Positions 28,592-40,851 of a stretch of 64,000 nucleotides of DNA are shown here, piece after piece. How positions within the stretch are numbered: position 1 is the stretch's first letter; each line of letters opens with the position of its first letter. The position numbers and the translations under genes are program-made. The notes below the pieces were generated by a model. It was not told where the DNA came from, did not search any database, and saw only the letters and a list, made by a program, of their open reading frames with translations. The stretch is from Alcanivorax borkumensis SK2 (GTDB lineage Bacteria > Pseudomonadota > Gammaproteobacteria > Pseudomonadales > Alcanivoracaceae): the NCBI RefSeq assembly GCF_000009365.1, contig NC_008260.1:3056144-3120143 (forward strand), read 5' to 3'.

Positions 28592-29452
28592 TTAAACCGC
28601 AGCAGCACCACCAACGATTTCGGAGATTTCCTGCGTAATAGCAGCCTGGCGTGCCTTGTTGTACACCAATTGCAGATCACGAATGATGTCACCAGCGTTA
28701 TCACTGGCAGCCTTCATGGCAATCATACGTGCTGCCTGCTCACAGGCATTGTTTTCAACCACACCCTGATACACCTGAGACTCAATGAACCGCACCAGCA
28801 GTTCGTCGAGCAGCTCTTTCGGGGCTGGCTCGTAAATGTAGTCCCAGTGGCGCTTCAGCTCTTCATCACTACCCGCTTCCAGCGGCAGCAACTGAATATT
28901 CTTGGGCGACTGGGTCATGGTGTTCACGAATTCGTTGTACACGATGTACAAACGGTCGATTGCACCGCTTTCGTAGGCATCCAACATCACCTTGATGGAA
29001 CCGATTAAATCATTCAGGTGCGGGGTATCCCCCAAGCCTGTGATATTCGCTTCCACATTGCCGCCAACGCTCTTGAAGAAAGACATGCCCTTGGAACCGA
29101 CTACGCAGTAGCTGGTTTTGGCACCCTTTTCTTCCCATGCCTTCGCGCTTTTGACGACGTTCTTGAGCAGGTTCACGTTGAGGCCACCGCAGAGGCCCCG
29201 ATCGGAGCTCACTACGATGTAGCCAACGTTTTTAACTTCCCGCTCTTGCAGGTAAACGTGCCGGTATTCCAGATCGGCGTTAGCCAGGTGAGCAACCACC
29301 TGACGCATACGGCTGGCGTACGGCTTACTGGCCGTCATACGCTCTTGCGCCTTACGCATCTTGGAGGCTGCTACCATTTCCATTGCACGAGTAATTTTCT
29401 TCGTGCTCTGGACGCTGGCAATTTTGCCTTTGATCTCTTTACCGCTGGCCAT
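28592..29452 (-). CDS. atpG: F-type ATP synthase gamma subunit
   Basis: 286-residue rotor shaft. N-terminal [20 protein letters not shown] and C-terminal [20 protein letters not shown] are the conserved coiled-coil ends. Full length, between atpA and atpD. Confidence 0.97.
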   Translation of the reverse strand: MASGKEIKGKIASVQSTKKITRAMEMVAASKMRKAQERMTASKPYASRMRQVVAHLANADLEYRHVYLQEREVKNVGYIVVSSDRGLCGGLNVNLLKNVVKSAKAWEEKGAKTSYCVVGSKGMSFFKSVGGNVEANITGLGDTPHLNDLIGSIKVMLDAYESGAIDRLYIVYNEFVNTMTQSPKNIQLLPLEAGSDEELKRHWDYIYEPAPKELLDELLVRFIESQVYQGVVENNACEQAARMIAMKAASDNAGDIIRDLQLVYNKARQAAITQEISEIVGGAAAV

Positions 29453-29475
29453 AGGAACGTTCCTTTATCAGCGAA

Positions 29476-31020
29476 TTACCAGGTCTGGGTAGCTTTGAAC
29501 TGATCGAGAGATTCTTTAATCTCAGCTTCGATCTCGCCGTTGTAGTCACCCTTCTCGTTGATTTTATCCATCAACGCTTTCTTTTCGCTGTTCATGTAGT
29601 CCAGCAGTGCAGCTTCAAAGGCGCCGATTTTTTCGACTTCCATACCTTTTAGGTAACCTTCGTTAGCGGCGTACAGCACAACACCCATTTCAGCAACGCT
29701 CATCGGGCTGTACTGCTTCTGCTTCATCAGCTCGGTAACGGCTTGACCATGCTCCAACTGCTCACGAGTAGAATCATCGAGGTCGGAAGCGAACTGAGCG
29801 AATGCAGCCAGTTCACGGTACTGAGCCAGAGCCAAACGAATACCACCACCCAGCTTCTTAACGATCTTGGTCTGGGCTGCACCACCTACACGGGATACAG
29901 ACACACCGGCGTTCATCGCCGGGCGAATGCCGGAGTTGAACAGGTCGGTTTCCAGGAAGATCTGACCATCGGTAATGGAAATCACGTTGGTCGGTACGAA
30001 AGCAGAAACGTCACCACCTTGGGTTTCAATGATAGGCAGAGCGGTCAAAGAACCGGTCTTACCTTTCACTTCACCGTTGGTGAACTTCTCAACATAATCT
30101 TCGTTTACCTTGGCGGCGCGCTCCAGTAGACGGGAGTGCAGGTAGAACACGTCACCAGGATAAGCTTCACGGCCCGGCGGACGACGCAGCAGCAGGGAGA
30201 TCTGGCGATACGCCCACGCCTGCTTGGTCAGATCATCATAAACGATCAGTGCATCTTCACCGCGATCACGGAAATACTCGCCCATGGTGCAGCCAGCAAA
30301 CGGTGCCAGGAACTGCATGGAAGCCGGATCAGAAGCGGAGGCCGCAACGATGATGGTGTTTTCCATCGCGCCGTGCTCTTCCAGTTTGCGCACCACGTTA
30401 GCAATGGTGGACTGCTTCTGGCCGATGGCGACGTAGACACACTTAATGCCGGAGTCTTTCTGGTTGATAATCGCATCAACCGCCACGGCGGTCTTACCGA
30501 TCTGGCGGTCACCAATGATCAGCTCACGCTGACCACGGCCGATTGGCACCATGGCATCGATGGACTTGTAACCGGTTTGAACAGGCTCGTTAACTTCACG
30601 ACGCCAGATAACGCCGGGCGCTACCTTTTCAACCGCATCGGTTTGCTTGGCTTCGATCGGGCCTTTACCGTCAATCGGATTACCTAGAGCGTCAACAACA
30701 CGACCCAGCATTTCGGGGCCAGTGGGGACTTCCAGAATACGACCGGTACAACGAACTTTTTGGCCTTCGGCTAGGCCCAGGTAATCACCCAGCACCACGG
30801 CGCCGACAGAGTCTTGCTCCAGGTTAAGGGCCATGCCGTAGATGCCGCCCTCAAACTCGATCATCTCGCCGAACATCACGTCGGCCAGACCATGAATGCG
30901 CACAATACCATCAGATACGGAAACCACCGTACCTTCGTTGCGTGCTTCGGTGGAGGTATCAAGTTTCGCAATGCGCGACTTGATAATCTCGCTGATTTCG
31001 GACGGGTTGAGTTGCTGCAT
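29476..31020 (-). CDS. atpA: F-type ATP synthase alpha subunit
   Basis: 514 residues, non-catalytic nucleotide-binding subunit. P-loop [15 protein letters not shown] and the [15 protein letters not shown] arginine-finger region are present. Confidence 0.98.
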   Translation of the reverse strand: MQQLNPSEISEIIKSRIAKLDTSTEARNEGTVVSVSDGIVRIHGLADVMFGEMIEFEGGIYGMALNLEQDSVGAVVLGDYLGLAEGQKVRCTGRILEVPTGPEMLGRVVDALGNPIDGKGPIEAKQTDAVEKVAPGVIWRREVNEPVQTGYKSIDAMVPIGRGQRELIIGDRQIGKTAVAVDAIINQKDSGIKCVYVAIGQKQSTIANVVRKLEEHGAMENTIIVAASASDPASMQFLAPFAGCTMGEYFRDRGEDALIVYDDLTKQAWAYRQISLLLRRPPGREAYPGDVFYLHSRLLERAAKVNEDYVEKFTNGEVKGKTGSLTALPIIETQGGDVSAFVPTNVISITDGQIFLETDLFNSGIRPAMNAGVSVSRVGGAAQTKIVKKLGGGIRLALAQYRELAAFAQFASDLDDSTREQLEHGQAVTELMKQKQYSPMSVAEMGVVLYAANEGYLKGMEVEKIGAFEAALLDYMNSEKKALMDKINEKGDYNGEIEAEIKESLDQFKATQTW

Positions 31021-31036
31021 CTCTAATCCCTCAAAC

Positions 31037-31573
31037 TCAAGAGTTCAGTTGCTCTGCCAAGCGATTAAGCCGGCCGCGCACACTGCCATCAATTACGGTA
31101 TCGCCGGCTCGCACCAGCACGCCCCCAATCAAAGATTGGTCGACGGAAGTTGTGACATTCACTTCCGTACCAAGGCGTTTCTTAAGCGCTGCTACCAACT
31201 TGTCGGTAGCAGCATCGTCCAACTCGAATGCAGAGATCATCTCCACATCGGTGAACTGCTGCTGTTCGGCCAGAAGCTCGTGGAACAGTTGCAGGATGAT
31301 CGGCAAAAGCGGCAAACGCTTATTCTGCGTTAGCTGCGCAACAAAGTTGCGACCGCTTTCGTCCAGCTCATCACCACAGACTTCTGCAAAAGCAGAAACC
31401 TTGGTGGCGTCATCCAGTTCCGGCTGGTCAAGGTAGGCACGCATGGAGGCATCACCTGCCACTGCTGCTGCCAGGCCCAGCATCTTCTCCCACTGCTCCA
31501 GGGCATCGTGTTCTTTAGCGAACACAAATGCGGCCTTGGCGTAGGGGCGTGCGATGGTGGTCAGTTCAGCCAT
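31037..31573 (-). CDS. atpH: F-type ATP synthase delta subunit
   Basis: 178-residue peripheral-stalk subunit. [13 protein letters not shown] at the N-terminus and the [21 protein letters not shown]-terminal motif are characteristic. 16 bases from atpA. Confidence 0.96.
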   Translation of the reverse strand: MAELTTIARPYAKAAFVFAKEHDALEQWEKMLGLAAAVAGDASMRAYLDQPELDDATKVSAFAEVCGDELDESGRNFVAQLTQNKRLPLLPIILQLFHELLAEQQQFTDVEMISAFELDDAATDKLVAALKKRLGTEVNVTTSVDQSLIGGVLVRAGDTVIDGSVRGRLNRLAEQLNS

Positions 31574-31588
31574 GGGTTACCCGTATTC

Positions 31589-32059
31589 TCAGAGTTCAGC
31601 CGCCAGCTGCTCAAGCAACTGCGTGTGTTTGTCCTGGTTTACTTCGCCGCCCAGTACCTTTTCGGCACCGCTCAACGCCAGTACAGCTACATCTTTACGC
31701 AATTGCTCGCGAGCCTGATTAACCTCTTGGTCAATCTCAGAATGGGCTTTGGCAATCAGACGCTCACCTTCGGCGCGCGCTGCATCTTTAGCCTCTTCCA
31801 CAATCTGATTAGCCCGGCGATTGGCCTGATCAATAATTTCGGCCGCCTTCTCTTTAGATTCTTTGAGATTGGCGGTCGCCTTTTCCTGCGCCAGTTCCAG
31901 ATCACGCTCTGCCCGATCCGCGGCACTTAGGCCTTCGGCAATCTTCTGCTTACGCTCATCCAGCGCCCGTGAAATCGGGGGCCAAACGAACTTCATGCAG
32001 AAGAACACAAACAGGGCAAACCAAATGGCCTGGCCAATTAGTGTCGCATTAATATTCAT
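31589..32059 (-). CDS. atpF: F-type ATP synthase b subunit
   Basis: 156 residues: one N-terminal membrane helix (about 5-25, [20 protein letters not shown]) followed by a long charged coiled-coil stator helix rich in Ala, Glu and Lys. Confidence 0.96.
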   Translation of the reverse strand: MNINATLIGQAIWFALFVFFCMKFVWPPISRALDERKQKIAEGLSAADRAERDLELAQEKATANLKESKEKAAEIIDQANRRANQIVEEAKDAARAEGERLIAKAHSEIDQEVNQAREQLRKDVAVLALSGAEKVLGGEVNQDKHTQLLEQLAAEL

Positions 32060-32124
32060 GCCAACACCTCAATCCGCGTTGCTTTAGATTTCCCTAAATC
32101 GGGGCTTAAACGTTAAAGCGCGAT

Positions 32125-32376
<252 letters not shown>

Positions 32377-32417
32377 TTAATTAAAAACCGGTTTAAAAAA
32401 ACTGTTACTTACTTAAA

Positions 32418-33335
<918 letters not shown>

Positions 33336-33359
33336 CTATAGAGAGCCGATGCCTACAGG

Positions 33360-33824
33360 CTAGTCATTGTGCCTGTCTTGCCCTGCTGTTTGCCCGTCGA
33401 GGCGTGCTACCTGAATCCAACCCACAACCTGGGCTAGCAAGAAGCCTAACAGCAGAACCATTGCAATTTTCATTTCCCGCGCTTCAGGGACCTTGGAGAA
33501 TGTTAGCCAGAACAGCAATAGCATAATTGCGATCTTGCCCATCTCGGCCCGCATTGCTGCGGTAGCCATACGCTTTGGCGCACGGTTGCCTGGGTGCATC
33601 CATATCTGGAAGCCACCCCAAGCATAAGCGATCAGGCTGATAGTGCCGCCCCAGACAGCCACTAGACCGGCGAACACGCCAGCCAGCCCGGTTACCAGCA
33701 ACCCAAATACCACTATCGTGGTCAGTTGAGCGCACATTAAGCCCCAGAACAATGCTCTGTTGGGCTGAAATTCGTTGCTGGTCACCTTGAGCCTCTTGGC
33801 TGATGCAAAATGATGCCGCACCAA
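33360..33824 (-). CDS. atpI: F-type ATP synthase assembly protein I
   Basis: 154 residues as opened from a GTG at 33824, with four hydrophobic segments typical of AtpI (ALFWGLMCAQLTTIVVFGLL first, LAYAW-GGFQ region next). A second GTG at 33785 has AGAGG upstream and would give 141 residues with a more usual N-terminus. First gene of the atp operon; helps c-ring assembly or Mg2+ supply. Confidence 0.88.
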   Translation of the reverse strand: MVRHHFASAKRLKVTSNEFQPNRALFWGLMCAQLTTIVVFGLLVTGLAGVFAGLVAVWGGTISLIAYAWGGFQIWMHPGNRAPKRMATAAMRAEMGKIAIMLLLFWLTFSKVPEAREMKIAMVLLLGFLLAQVVGWIQVARLDGQTAGQDRHND

Positions 33825-33864
33825 GCGCTAAGGTCTCGAGCACCCCTGATCTTTAGCGCGGCGA

Positions 33865-33893
33865 AGTATATGGAGTTGGCACGCAAGTGGCAA
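33865..33893 (-). promoter_or_regulatory. Sigma-70 promoter of the atp operon
   Basis: Minus-strand TTGCCA - 17 bases - TATACT, 41 bases upstream of the first atpI start. Good match to both consensus boxes with ideal spacing. The rest of 33825-34168 shows no gene. Confidence 0.7.
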
Positions 33894-34168
33894 CCGTAAC
33901 GGGCGGATTGTTCGGCAAACTTTAGGGTTTGTTGGCGACTTTCTTTCACCTGATCTCCACAAAGCAGGGCTGAACACAGTTCATGAAAAAGCACCGCCTA
34001 TTGAGATATTTTTGTATACCCCCGCTCAGCCTTCCATCCTGCCTGCAATAGCGCAAATGGGGCGATCGCCAAACCCTGATCTCTGCCATCAAGGTCCGCA
34101 CGGCTAACGAGATGCTACGGAAACAGCTAGTTGCAAATTATCCCTTCGGACAGCAATACGCAGGCCTG

Positions 34169-35083
34169 CTATTTGATGTGAGCCAAAATGCCATCCAATT
34201 CATCCAAGCTGTTATAGCTGATCACTAGCTTGCCTTTTTTCCCCTGTTGTTGAATTTGCACCGGCGCCCCCAAGCGATCAGACAAGTCGCTGATTAGCGC
34301 CTTCACATTAGGGTCTTCTTTAGGGGCCGCCGGTTTCGCAGGTTTGGCTTTTTCAAAATCGCGGACCAGTTCTTCGGTTTGGCGTACTGACAGCCCTTTG
34401 GCCACCACGGTGCGGGCAGCCTCAACCTGTTTGTTGCCGGTCAGCGCTAACAGGGCGCGAGCGTGGCCCATTTCCAGGTCGCCGTGCTCCAGCAGCTTCT
34501 TAACGTCGGTCTCCAGGCTCATCAACCGTAGCAAGTTGGTCACCATGGCGCGGGATTTACCCACCGCATCGGCCACTTGCTGATGGGTGAGCCCGAACTC
34601 TTCTTTCAATCGGCCCAGCGCGATGGCCTCCTCCATTGGGTTGAGATTTTCCCGCTGGATATTTTCAATCAGCGCCATGGCGATGGCGGCTTCGTCGGGC
34701 ACTTCGCGAATAACCGCTGGAATGGTGTCCAGCTCGGCCATCTGTGCGGCACGCCAGCGGCGCTCACCGGCGATGATTTCGTAACGCTTATCGCCCAATG
34801 GGCGCACCACGATGGGCTGCATCACGCCTTGGGCACGAATCGACTCAGCCAGTTCCTCTAGGGCATCGGGTGACATATCCCGGCGTGGCTGGTAACGGCC
34901 ACGCTCCATGCACTCCACAGGCAGGTGGCGCAATTCGCCATCTCGGGGGCGCAGACTGGGCTCACCGCTCGTTTCGCCCTGATTCTGTAGGCTCACTTCT
35001 TCCTGATGCCGCTGGTAGGACTCGTTGCTGCTGAGCAGGGCATCCAGGCCCTTGCTGAGACCGCGTTTACGCTTTGCCGCCAT
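34169..35083 (-). CDS. parB: Chromosome-partitioning protein ParB
   Basis: 304 residues. Begins MAAKRKRGLSKGLDALLSS, the usual ParB opening; the CTPase/N-terminal motifs DALEELAESIRAQGVMQPI and GERRWRAAQ and the helix-turn-helix LTHQQVADAVGKSRAMVTNLLR are present. Start at 35083 preferred over an upstream in-frame start at 35155 because AAGGAT lies upstream and the family N-terminus fits. Forms an operon with parA, rsmG and mnmG. I found no consensus parS inside the window. Confidence 0.96.
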   Translation of the reverse strand: MAAKRKRGLSKGLDALLSSNESYQRHQEEVSLQNQGETSGEPSLRPRDGELRHLPVECMERGRYQPRRDMSPDALEELAESIRAQGVMQPIVVRPLGDKRYEIIAGERRWRAAQMAELDTIPAVIREVPDEAAIAMALIENIQRENLNPMEEAIALGRLKEEFGLTHQQVADAVGKSRAMVTNLLRLMSLETDVKKLLEHGDLEMGHARALLALTGNKQVEAARTVVAKGLSVRQTEELVRDFEKAKPAKPAAPKEDPNVKALISDLSDRLGAPVQIQQQGKKGKLVISYNSLDELDGILAHIK

Positions 35084-35179
35084 GGTTAATCCTTGATGAT
35101 ACGCATGACGCCAGACGCTCGGCGCCTGACGCTGCGGACACACTCCGCCCGCCAAAAAAAATATTACCGGATGCCGCCA

Positions 35180-35977
35180 TCATGACGCTGCGACAGGCTG
35201 GGCCTTGATGGCCTGCTCCCGGCGCAAAATCTCGCCGGCCAACGCCAAATAGCTAACCGCACCGCGGGATTTTGGATCATAGGTAATCACTGGCGCACCA
35301 TGACTGGGCGCCTCCGCCAACCGCACGTTACGGGGAATAATGGTGCGATACACCTTGTCACCGAAATGGCTAATTAACTGGTTGGACACATCATTGGAGA
35401 GGCTGTTGCGTGGGTCATACATGGTGCGCAGTAAACCCCCGATGTGCAGCTTCGGGTTGAGTACCATGCGAATTTTCTCAATGGTGTTCATCAGTGCGGT
35501 CAAGCCTTCCAAGGCGTAGTACTCACACTGGATGGGCACTATTACTGAGTCTGCCGCCGTCAGCGCATTGACGGTGAGCATGTTCAGGGACGGCGGGCAA
35601 TCAATAAGGATGTAATCGTACTGATCACGGACTCGCGCTAAGGCGTTACGCAAACGAAACTCCTTAGCACTCATGTCCAACAACTGAACCTCAGCCGCGG
35701 TCAAATCACCATTGGCGGCGATCAGATCAAACCCAGAATCTTCCGGGGTGTCCGTCACCGCCTGCTCGATAGCCACGTCATCGCACAGCACATCATAAAT
35801 AGTGTAATCGGTATCAAACTTATCTACGCCTGACCCGGTGGTGGCATTGCCCTGTGGATCAATGTCCACGAGCATCACCTTCTTGCGGGTGGCCGCCAGC
35901 GACGCCGCCAGATTCACACTGCTGGTGGTCTTGCCCACGCCGCCTTTCTGATTGGCTACGGCAAATACGGTGGTCAC
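35180..35977 (-). CDS. parA: Chromosome-partitioning ATPase ParA (Soj)
   Basis: 265 residues with the deviant Walker A NQKGGVGKTTSSVNLAA, DIDPQGNATTG and DCPPSLNMLTVNAL. Dynamic DNA-binding ATPase moving ParB-parS complexes. The 96-base gap to parB and the 63-base gap to rsmG share the sequence CGCCTGACGC. Confidence 0.97.
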   Translation of the reverse strand: MTTVFAVANQKGGVGKTTSSVNLAASLAATRKKVMLVDIDPQGNATTGSGVDKFDTDYTIYDVLCDDVAIEQAVTDTPEDSGFDLIAANGDLTAAEVQLLDMSAKEFRLRNALARVRDQYDYILIDCPPSLNMLTVNALTAADSVIVPIQCEYYALEGLTALMNTIEKIRMVLNPKLHIGGLLRTMYDPRNSLSNDVSNQLISHFGDKVYRTIIPRNVRLAEAPSHGAPVITYDPKSRGAVSYLALAGEILRREQAIKAQPVAAS

Positions 35978-36040
35978 TGCGTTCTCCTTGATTTTACGCC
36001 TGACGCTTGAGACAGGGTGCCTGACGGCCCCCGTTCACTA

Positions 36041-36655
36041 TCAAGCTTTATTCACTACCACCAAGGTGCGAGGCTCATCCAAGCCCGGCACTGTCAGGGT
36101 GTGATGGCGCCCTTGCCACTGCGCCGGCAGGGTGGCCAGCTCTTCTTCTGTGCTGGCCGCTTTCATTGCCAATAGGCGGGTATTATCGGTCATTATGGGC
36201 GTCATCAACGCCAGCATATCCGACAAGGAAGCAAAAGCGCGACAAATGATCTGTGATGGGGCTTTACGGTACTGTTCCACGCGACCGTGCACAACCTCCA
36301 CGTTATCCAACCCTAATTCGCGGCGGGCCTGACGGACAAAACGGGTTTTCTTACCGTTGGAATCCAGAAGCACAAAGGCTTGCTGCGGGCGAGCCACCGC
36401 CAGAATAACCCCGGGGATACCGGCACCGGTCCCCACATCCAGGGTATCGCCTTCTTCCAGGTAGGCCAATACAGCCAGAGAATCCAACAAATGGCGGGTC
36501 ACCATTTCCTGTGGGTCGCGGATCGCGGTGAGGTTATAGGCCTGGTTCCATTTAACCAACAGATCCACATACGCGAGTAACAAGCGCTGCTGATCGTCGC
36601 TCAAGGAAAGGCCAAGGGCATCAATTCCCTGGGTCAGAGTGCTGGAAAGACTCAT
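36041..36655 (-). CDS. rsmG: 16S rRNA m7G527 methyltransferase RsmG (GidB)
   Basis: 204 residues. SAM-binding [35 protein letters not shown] and [12 protein letters not shown] are family hallmarks. It overlaps mnmG by 4 bases (ATGA). Confidence 0.96.
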
Positions 36656-38547
36656 GCTTGTTGGGCGGCCTTCTTTTGATGGTGATGTTTTTTCAGGTAA
36701 ATCATCAGTAAGGAAATAGCCGCCGGGGTGACGCCGGGAATGCGGCCCGCCTGGCCCAAGGTCTGCGGACGAATCTCGCTGAGCTTTTGCTTCACCTCAT
36801 TGGATAGGCCTTTTACCTGGCCATAATCAAATTCCACCGGCAGGGCGGTGGTTTCTGCGGCCCGCAGTTTTTCGATTTCGTCTGCCTGACGATCAATATA
36901 GCCTGCGTACTTGGCAAGAATTTCCATCTGCTCAATGACTGCACTATCCGGGCGGTCCGCCAGCGCCACCGCTTCCGCTAAATTGGCGTAGGTCAGCTCA
37001 GGGCGCTTGAGCAGGTCGAGCAAATTGTATTCATGAGTCAACGGCTTTTCGATTAACGCATTCACCGCCTCGGCTTCTGGCGTTTTTGGCCGCACCCAGG
37101 TGGTTTTAAGACGCTGCTCTTCGCTGGCCATGCCGTCACGTTTGGCGTTGAAGGCCGCCCAACGTTCGTCACCCACCAATCCCAGCTCACGGCCCTTCTC
37201 TGTGAGGCGCAGATCCGCGTTGTCTTCACGCAGCAACAACCGGTATTCGGCGCGGCTAGTGAACATGCGGTAGGGCTCTTGAGTCCCCATGGTAATCAGG
37301 TCATCCACCAGTACGCCTATATAGGCTTCATCGCGGCGGGGGGTCCAGGCGTCTTTACCCTGACTCAGCCGGGCCGCGTTCAGGCCCGCCAGCAATCCCT
37401 GGGCGCCCGCTTCTTCGTAACCGGTCGTGCCATTGATCTGGCCGGCAAAGAATAGCCCCGGCATATGCTGAGTTTCCAGGCTGTGCTTGAGGTCCTGGGG
37501 ATTAAAATAATCGTATTCGATGGCATAACCAGGGCGGGTGATATGGGCGTTTTCAAAGCCGCGGATGGAGCGCACCGCCTGCAGCTGCACATCAAACGGC
37601 AGGCTGGTGGAAATGCCGTTAGGATATAACTCGTGGGTATTGAGCCCTTCCGGTTCCACGAAAATCTGATGGCTGTCTTTGTCCGGATAGCGGTTTACCT
37701 TGTCTTCGATGGACGGACAATAACGCGGCCCCACCCCATCGATAACTCCGGTGAACATGGGGCTGCGATCAAAACCACTGCGGATAATGTCGTGGGTCTG
37801 CGCATTGGTATGGGTGATGTAGCAGCACACTTGCTGCGGATGCTCCTCCACCTTACCCAAGTAGCTCATCACTGGCAGCGGGTTATCCCCCCACTGCTCT
37901 TCCATCACCGAAAAATCCACGCTCTTGCCGTCAATCCGCGGCGGCGTACCCGTTTTTAGACGATCAACCCGAAACGGCAGTTCACGTAAACGGCATGCCA
38001 GTGCATTAGACGGCTGGTCACCGGCGCGCCCGCCCTGATGGTTATCCAGGCCAATATGGATCACACCGCCCAGGAAGGTGCCAGCGGTGAGTACCACCGC
38101 GTCGGCCATGAAACGCAGGCCCATGTTAGTGACCACACCCACACAGCGACCGTTTTCCACCACCAGGTCGTCCACCGCTTGCTGAAACAGGGTCAGGTTG
38201 GGCTGGTTTTCCAGGGTGCCGCGGATGGCGGCCTTATAGAGTTCCCGATCGGCTTGGGCACGAGTGGCGCGCACTGCTGGGCCTTTACGGGCATTGAGGA
38301 CGCGAAACTGGATACCGCCTTTATCAGTGGCACGGCCCATGGCCCCGCCCAAAGCATCAATTTCACGGACTAGATGACTCTTGCCGATGCCGCCGATGGC
38401 TGGGTTACAGCTCATCTGACCCAGGGTTTCAATGTTGTGAGTAAGCAACAGCGTGGAAACGCCCATACGTGCGGATGCCAGTGCCGCTTCGGTTCCGGCA
38501 TGGCCGCCGCCAATCACAATCACGCCAAATCGCTGGGAAAAATCCAT
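36652..38547 (-). CDS. mnmG: tRNA uridine-34 carboxymethylaminomethyl synthesis protein MnmG (GidA)
   Basis: 631-residue FAD enzyme working with MnmE to make cmnm5U34 in tRNAs. Dinucleotide fold [43 protein letters not shown] and the [17 protein letters not shown] motif are present. The ATG at 38547 (after AAGGTAAG) matches the usual MDF start; the frame is open upstream to 38583. First gene of mnmG-rsmG-parA-parB. Confidence 0.97.
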
Positions 38548-38605
38548 GCTGCACTTACCTTGCAGGGCTGGCCTGCTGCTCAAAATATAGTCAACCGGGC
38601 GCGCT

Positions 38606-38633
38606 AGTATAGAGAGTACGCTTCACGCTGCAA
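38606..38633 (-). promoter_or_regulatory. Probable promoter of mnmG-rsmG-parAB
   Basis: Minus-strand TTGCAG - 16 bases - TATACT, about 60 bases upstream of the mnmG ATG. The remaining intergenic DNA up to 38876 shows no gene. Confidence 0.6.
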
Positions 38634-38876
38634 GCCTCTCGCAATAGGCAGGAACCGAAAACCCTCGCCGCCAAGCCGATTACCGTAATCTTGCCGGTGC
38701 AAGCCGCAACTCAACCACCGCTCCTGCCACGCATAAAGTAGCTGAAGGCGCGCCCCCCAACACCGTGAAGGTGCCTGGGTGGCGAAAAGAGTTTTGAGCT
38801 TGGCCTGAATCGCACCGCCGGTTCCGTGTAAGCTATTGTACTCTATAACTCTGTTCTCACTTAACTAGGAACGCAT

Positions 38877-40577
38877 TTGGAATCATTGAATATCTTTCTG
38901 CTGATCGGCACCGGTCTGATGTTCACCGGCCTGCTACTGGGTTCTCTGAGCGCTCGCTTCGGGGTGCCGTCCCTGCTCATCTTTCTAGTGGTGGGCATGG
39001 TGGCCGGGGAAGACGGCCTAGGCGGCATCGAGTTTGATGATTTCTCCACCGCTTATGTGATTGGCAATATCGCGTTGGCGGTGATTCTGCTCGATGGCGG
39101 CCTACGCACGCGATTAAGCACCTTCAAATTGGGCCTACGCCCCGCCCTTAGCCTGGCTACTTTAGGGGTGGCCATCTCTGCCGCCCTGGTGGGCGCTTTT
39201 ACTACTTGGTTAATCGGGGTGGACTGGCGGGTGGGTCTGCTGCTGGGCGGTATTATCGGCTCCACCGATGCGGCGGCCGTTTTCAGTGTTATCAAAGGCG
39301 CTGGCGTCACCCTGAATGAACGTGTGGCAAGTACCCTGGAGATCGAATCCGGTCTCAACGACCCCATGGCCATCTTTATTACCCTGATGCTGGTAGGCAT
39401 GTTGGTGGACCCGGATGCCCAGTGGGGCGCGGGGATGCTGGTCACTCTGATCCAACAGTTTGGTTTGGGCATCCTGCTGGGCTTGTTGCTGGGGGCCGTG
39501 ATCAGCGAAGTGTTGCTGCGGGTGCGTAGCAACGAAGGGCTACATGCTTTACTGCTGTGCAGCGGTGGCGCCATGGTGTTTGCCATTACCAATTTGGTAG
39601 GCGGCTCCGGTTTTCTGGCGGTATACCTGACCGGCTTGGTAGCCGGTAATCGCCGGGGCGGCACCGGTGACAATGTGCTCAAAGCCATGGACTCCATGGC
39701 CTGGCTGGCCCAGTCCGGCATGTTTCTGATCTTGGGTCTGCTGGTGACGCCGTCGCGACTCATCGAAAACCTTCCCTATGCCCTCGCCGTGGCAGCCTTT
39801 TTGATGTTGCTAGCCCGCCCGCTATCCGTATGGATTAGTCTGCTACCCTTCCGTTTTACTTGGCGCGAAGAAACCTTTATTGCCTGGACCGGGTTACGTG
39901 GTGCCGTGCCCATTGTACTGGCCGTTTTCCCGCTACTGGCCGGCGTGGAACAAACCTATCTGCTATTTGATATTACCCTCGTGGTGGTGCTGATTTCCCT
40001 GCTTGGGCAAGGCGCAAGCCTGCGCTTTGTCGCCCGCAAACTGAAAGTCTCGGTGCCGCGCACCACCGAGCCGAAACAAACCGTGGCCCTGGCCGCCCCT
40101 CGCGATCGCTACTTGATGCAGTTTGAAGTGGAAGACGGCGCTAAGGCCGTAGGCAAGAGCTTGGGGGAACTGGGCGAAAACGAGCGCACCCCGTTGATTT
40201 TGTATCGCAACACGCGGGTGCTCAGCCTCAGTGATGACCCCAAAATTGAAGCCGGTGACTTGATTGCCTGGCTCGCACCGCTATCACACAAATCCGGCCT
40301 GTCCGACCTATGCCATAAATTAAGCAGTGATGAGAAACGTTATTACGGCGACTTCAGCGTGCTGGGCAAAACCCCGGTAGCGCAATTGATTGCGGTGTAT
40401 GGGGTACAAGCCCCTCCACCACTCTGGCAAGGACTGACCGTGGCCGAGATCTTCACCAAACAAGTGGGAAAACAAACCGTAGTGGGTGATACGGTGCGTG
40501 TCAGCGGCCTGCGGCTAAGAGCAAGGTCTGTTGAAAACGGCACGGTCGTCATGGCCGGGCTGAAACTTCCCGGATAA
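38877..40577 (+). CDS. K+/H+ antiporter, NhaP2/CvrA type
   Basis: 566 residues: about 12 membrane helices of the CPA1 fold (EDGLGGIEFDDF, GGIIGSTDAAAVFSVIKG, ESGLNDPMAIFI with the conserved Asp pair), then a TrkA-C domain (about 410-470) and a C-terminal CorC-like segment. This is the NhaP2/CvrA layout of potassium/proton exchangers. Start is a TTG at 38877 with AGGAAC upstream; no ATG fits the conserved N-terminus (ESLNIFLLIGTGLMF). Confidence 0.9.
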   Translation: MESLNIFLLIGTGLMFTGLLLGSLSARFGVPSLLIFLVVGMVAGEDGLGGIEFDDFSTAYVIGNIALAVILLDGGLRTRLSTFKLGLRPALSLATLGVAISAALVGAFTTWLIGVDWRVGLLLGGIIGSTDAAAVFSVIKGAGVTLNERVASTLEIESGLNDPMAIFITLMLVGMLVDPDAQWGAGMLVTLIQQFGLGILLGLLLGAVISEVLLRVRSNEGLHALLLCSGGAMVFAITNLVGGSGFLAVYLTGLVAGNRRGGTGDNVLKAMDSMAWLAQSGMFLILGLLVTPSRLIENLPYALAVAAFLMLLARPLSVWISLLPFRFTWREETFIAWTGLRGAVPIVLAVFPLLAGVEQTYLLFDITLVVVLISLLGQGASLRFVARKLKVSVPRTTEPKQTVALAAPRDRYLMQFEVEDGAKAVGKSLGELGENERTPLILYRNTRVLSLSDDPKIEAGDLIAWLAPLSHKSGLSDLCHKLSSDEKRYYGDFSVLGKTPVAQLIAVYGVQAPPPLWQGLTVAEIFTKQVGKQTVVGDTVRVSGLRLRARSVENGTVVMAGLKLPG

Positions 40578-40851
40578 GGCCGGCGCAAAGCACATGCAAA
40601 GTATGCTGTTATTGAGCCAATGTGCCGGCCTCCAAGCATAAAGCGCTGGTAAGAAGTTCGGGTAGAAGACCACTATAATGACATTGTCGCTTACCGATTT
40701 TTCCCCAGCATTGTGTTTACACCCATTCACCCTAACGCCAACCGTGCGGCGCCTTGGCAGTCAATGCCTTCATCCTTGAATTGCCCAACAATGCCTGCCC
40801 TGTTGCGCTGTCCGTTCCTGACAGTTAATCCGTTTTCTTAGGGTGATTGCT

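Noticed and set aside
33782..33994. 70-codon minus-strand frame upstream of atpI
   Set aside because: It spans the atp promoter and overlaps the atpI start in another frame; no features of a protein.
34169..38547. parS sites near parAB
   Set aside because: No match to the 16-base TGTTTC/GAAACA palindrome was seen in or around the genes.
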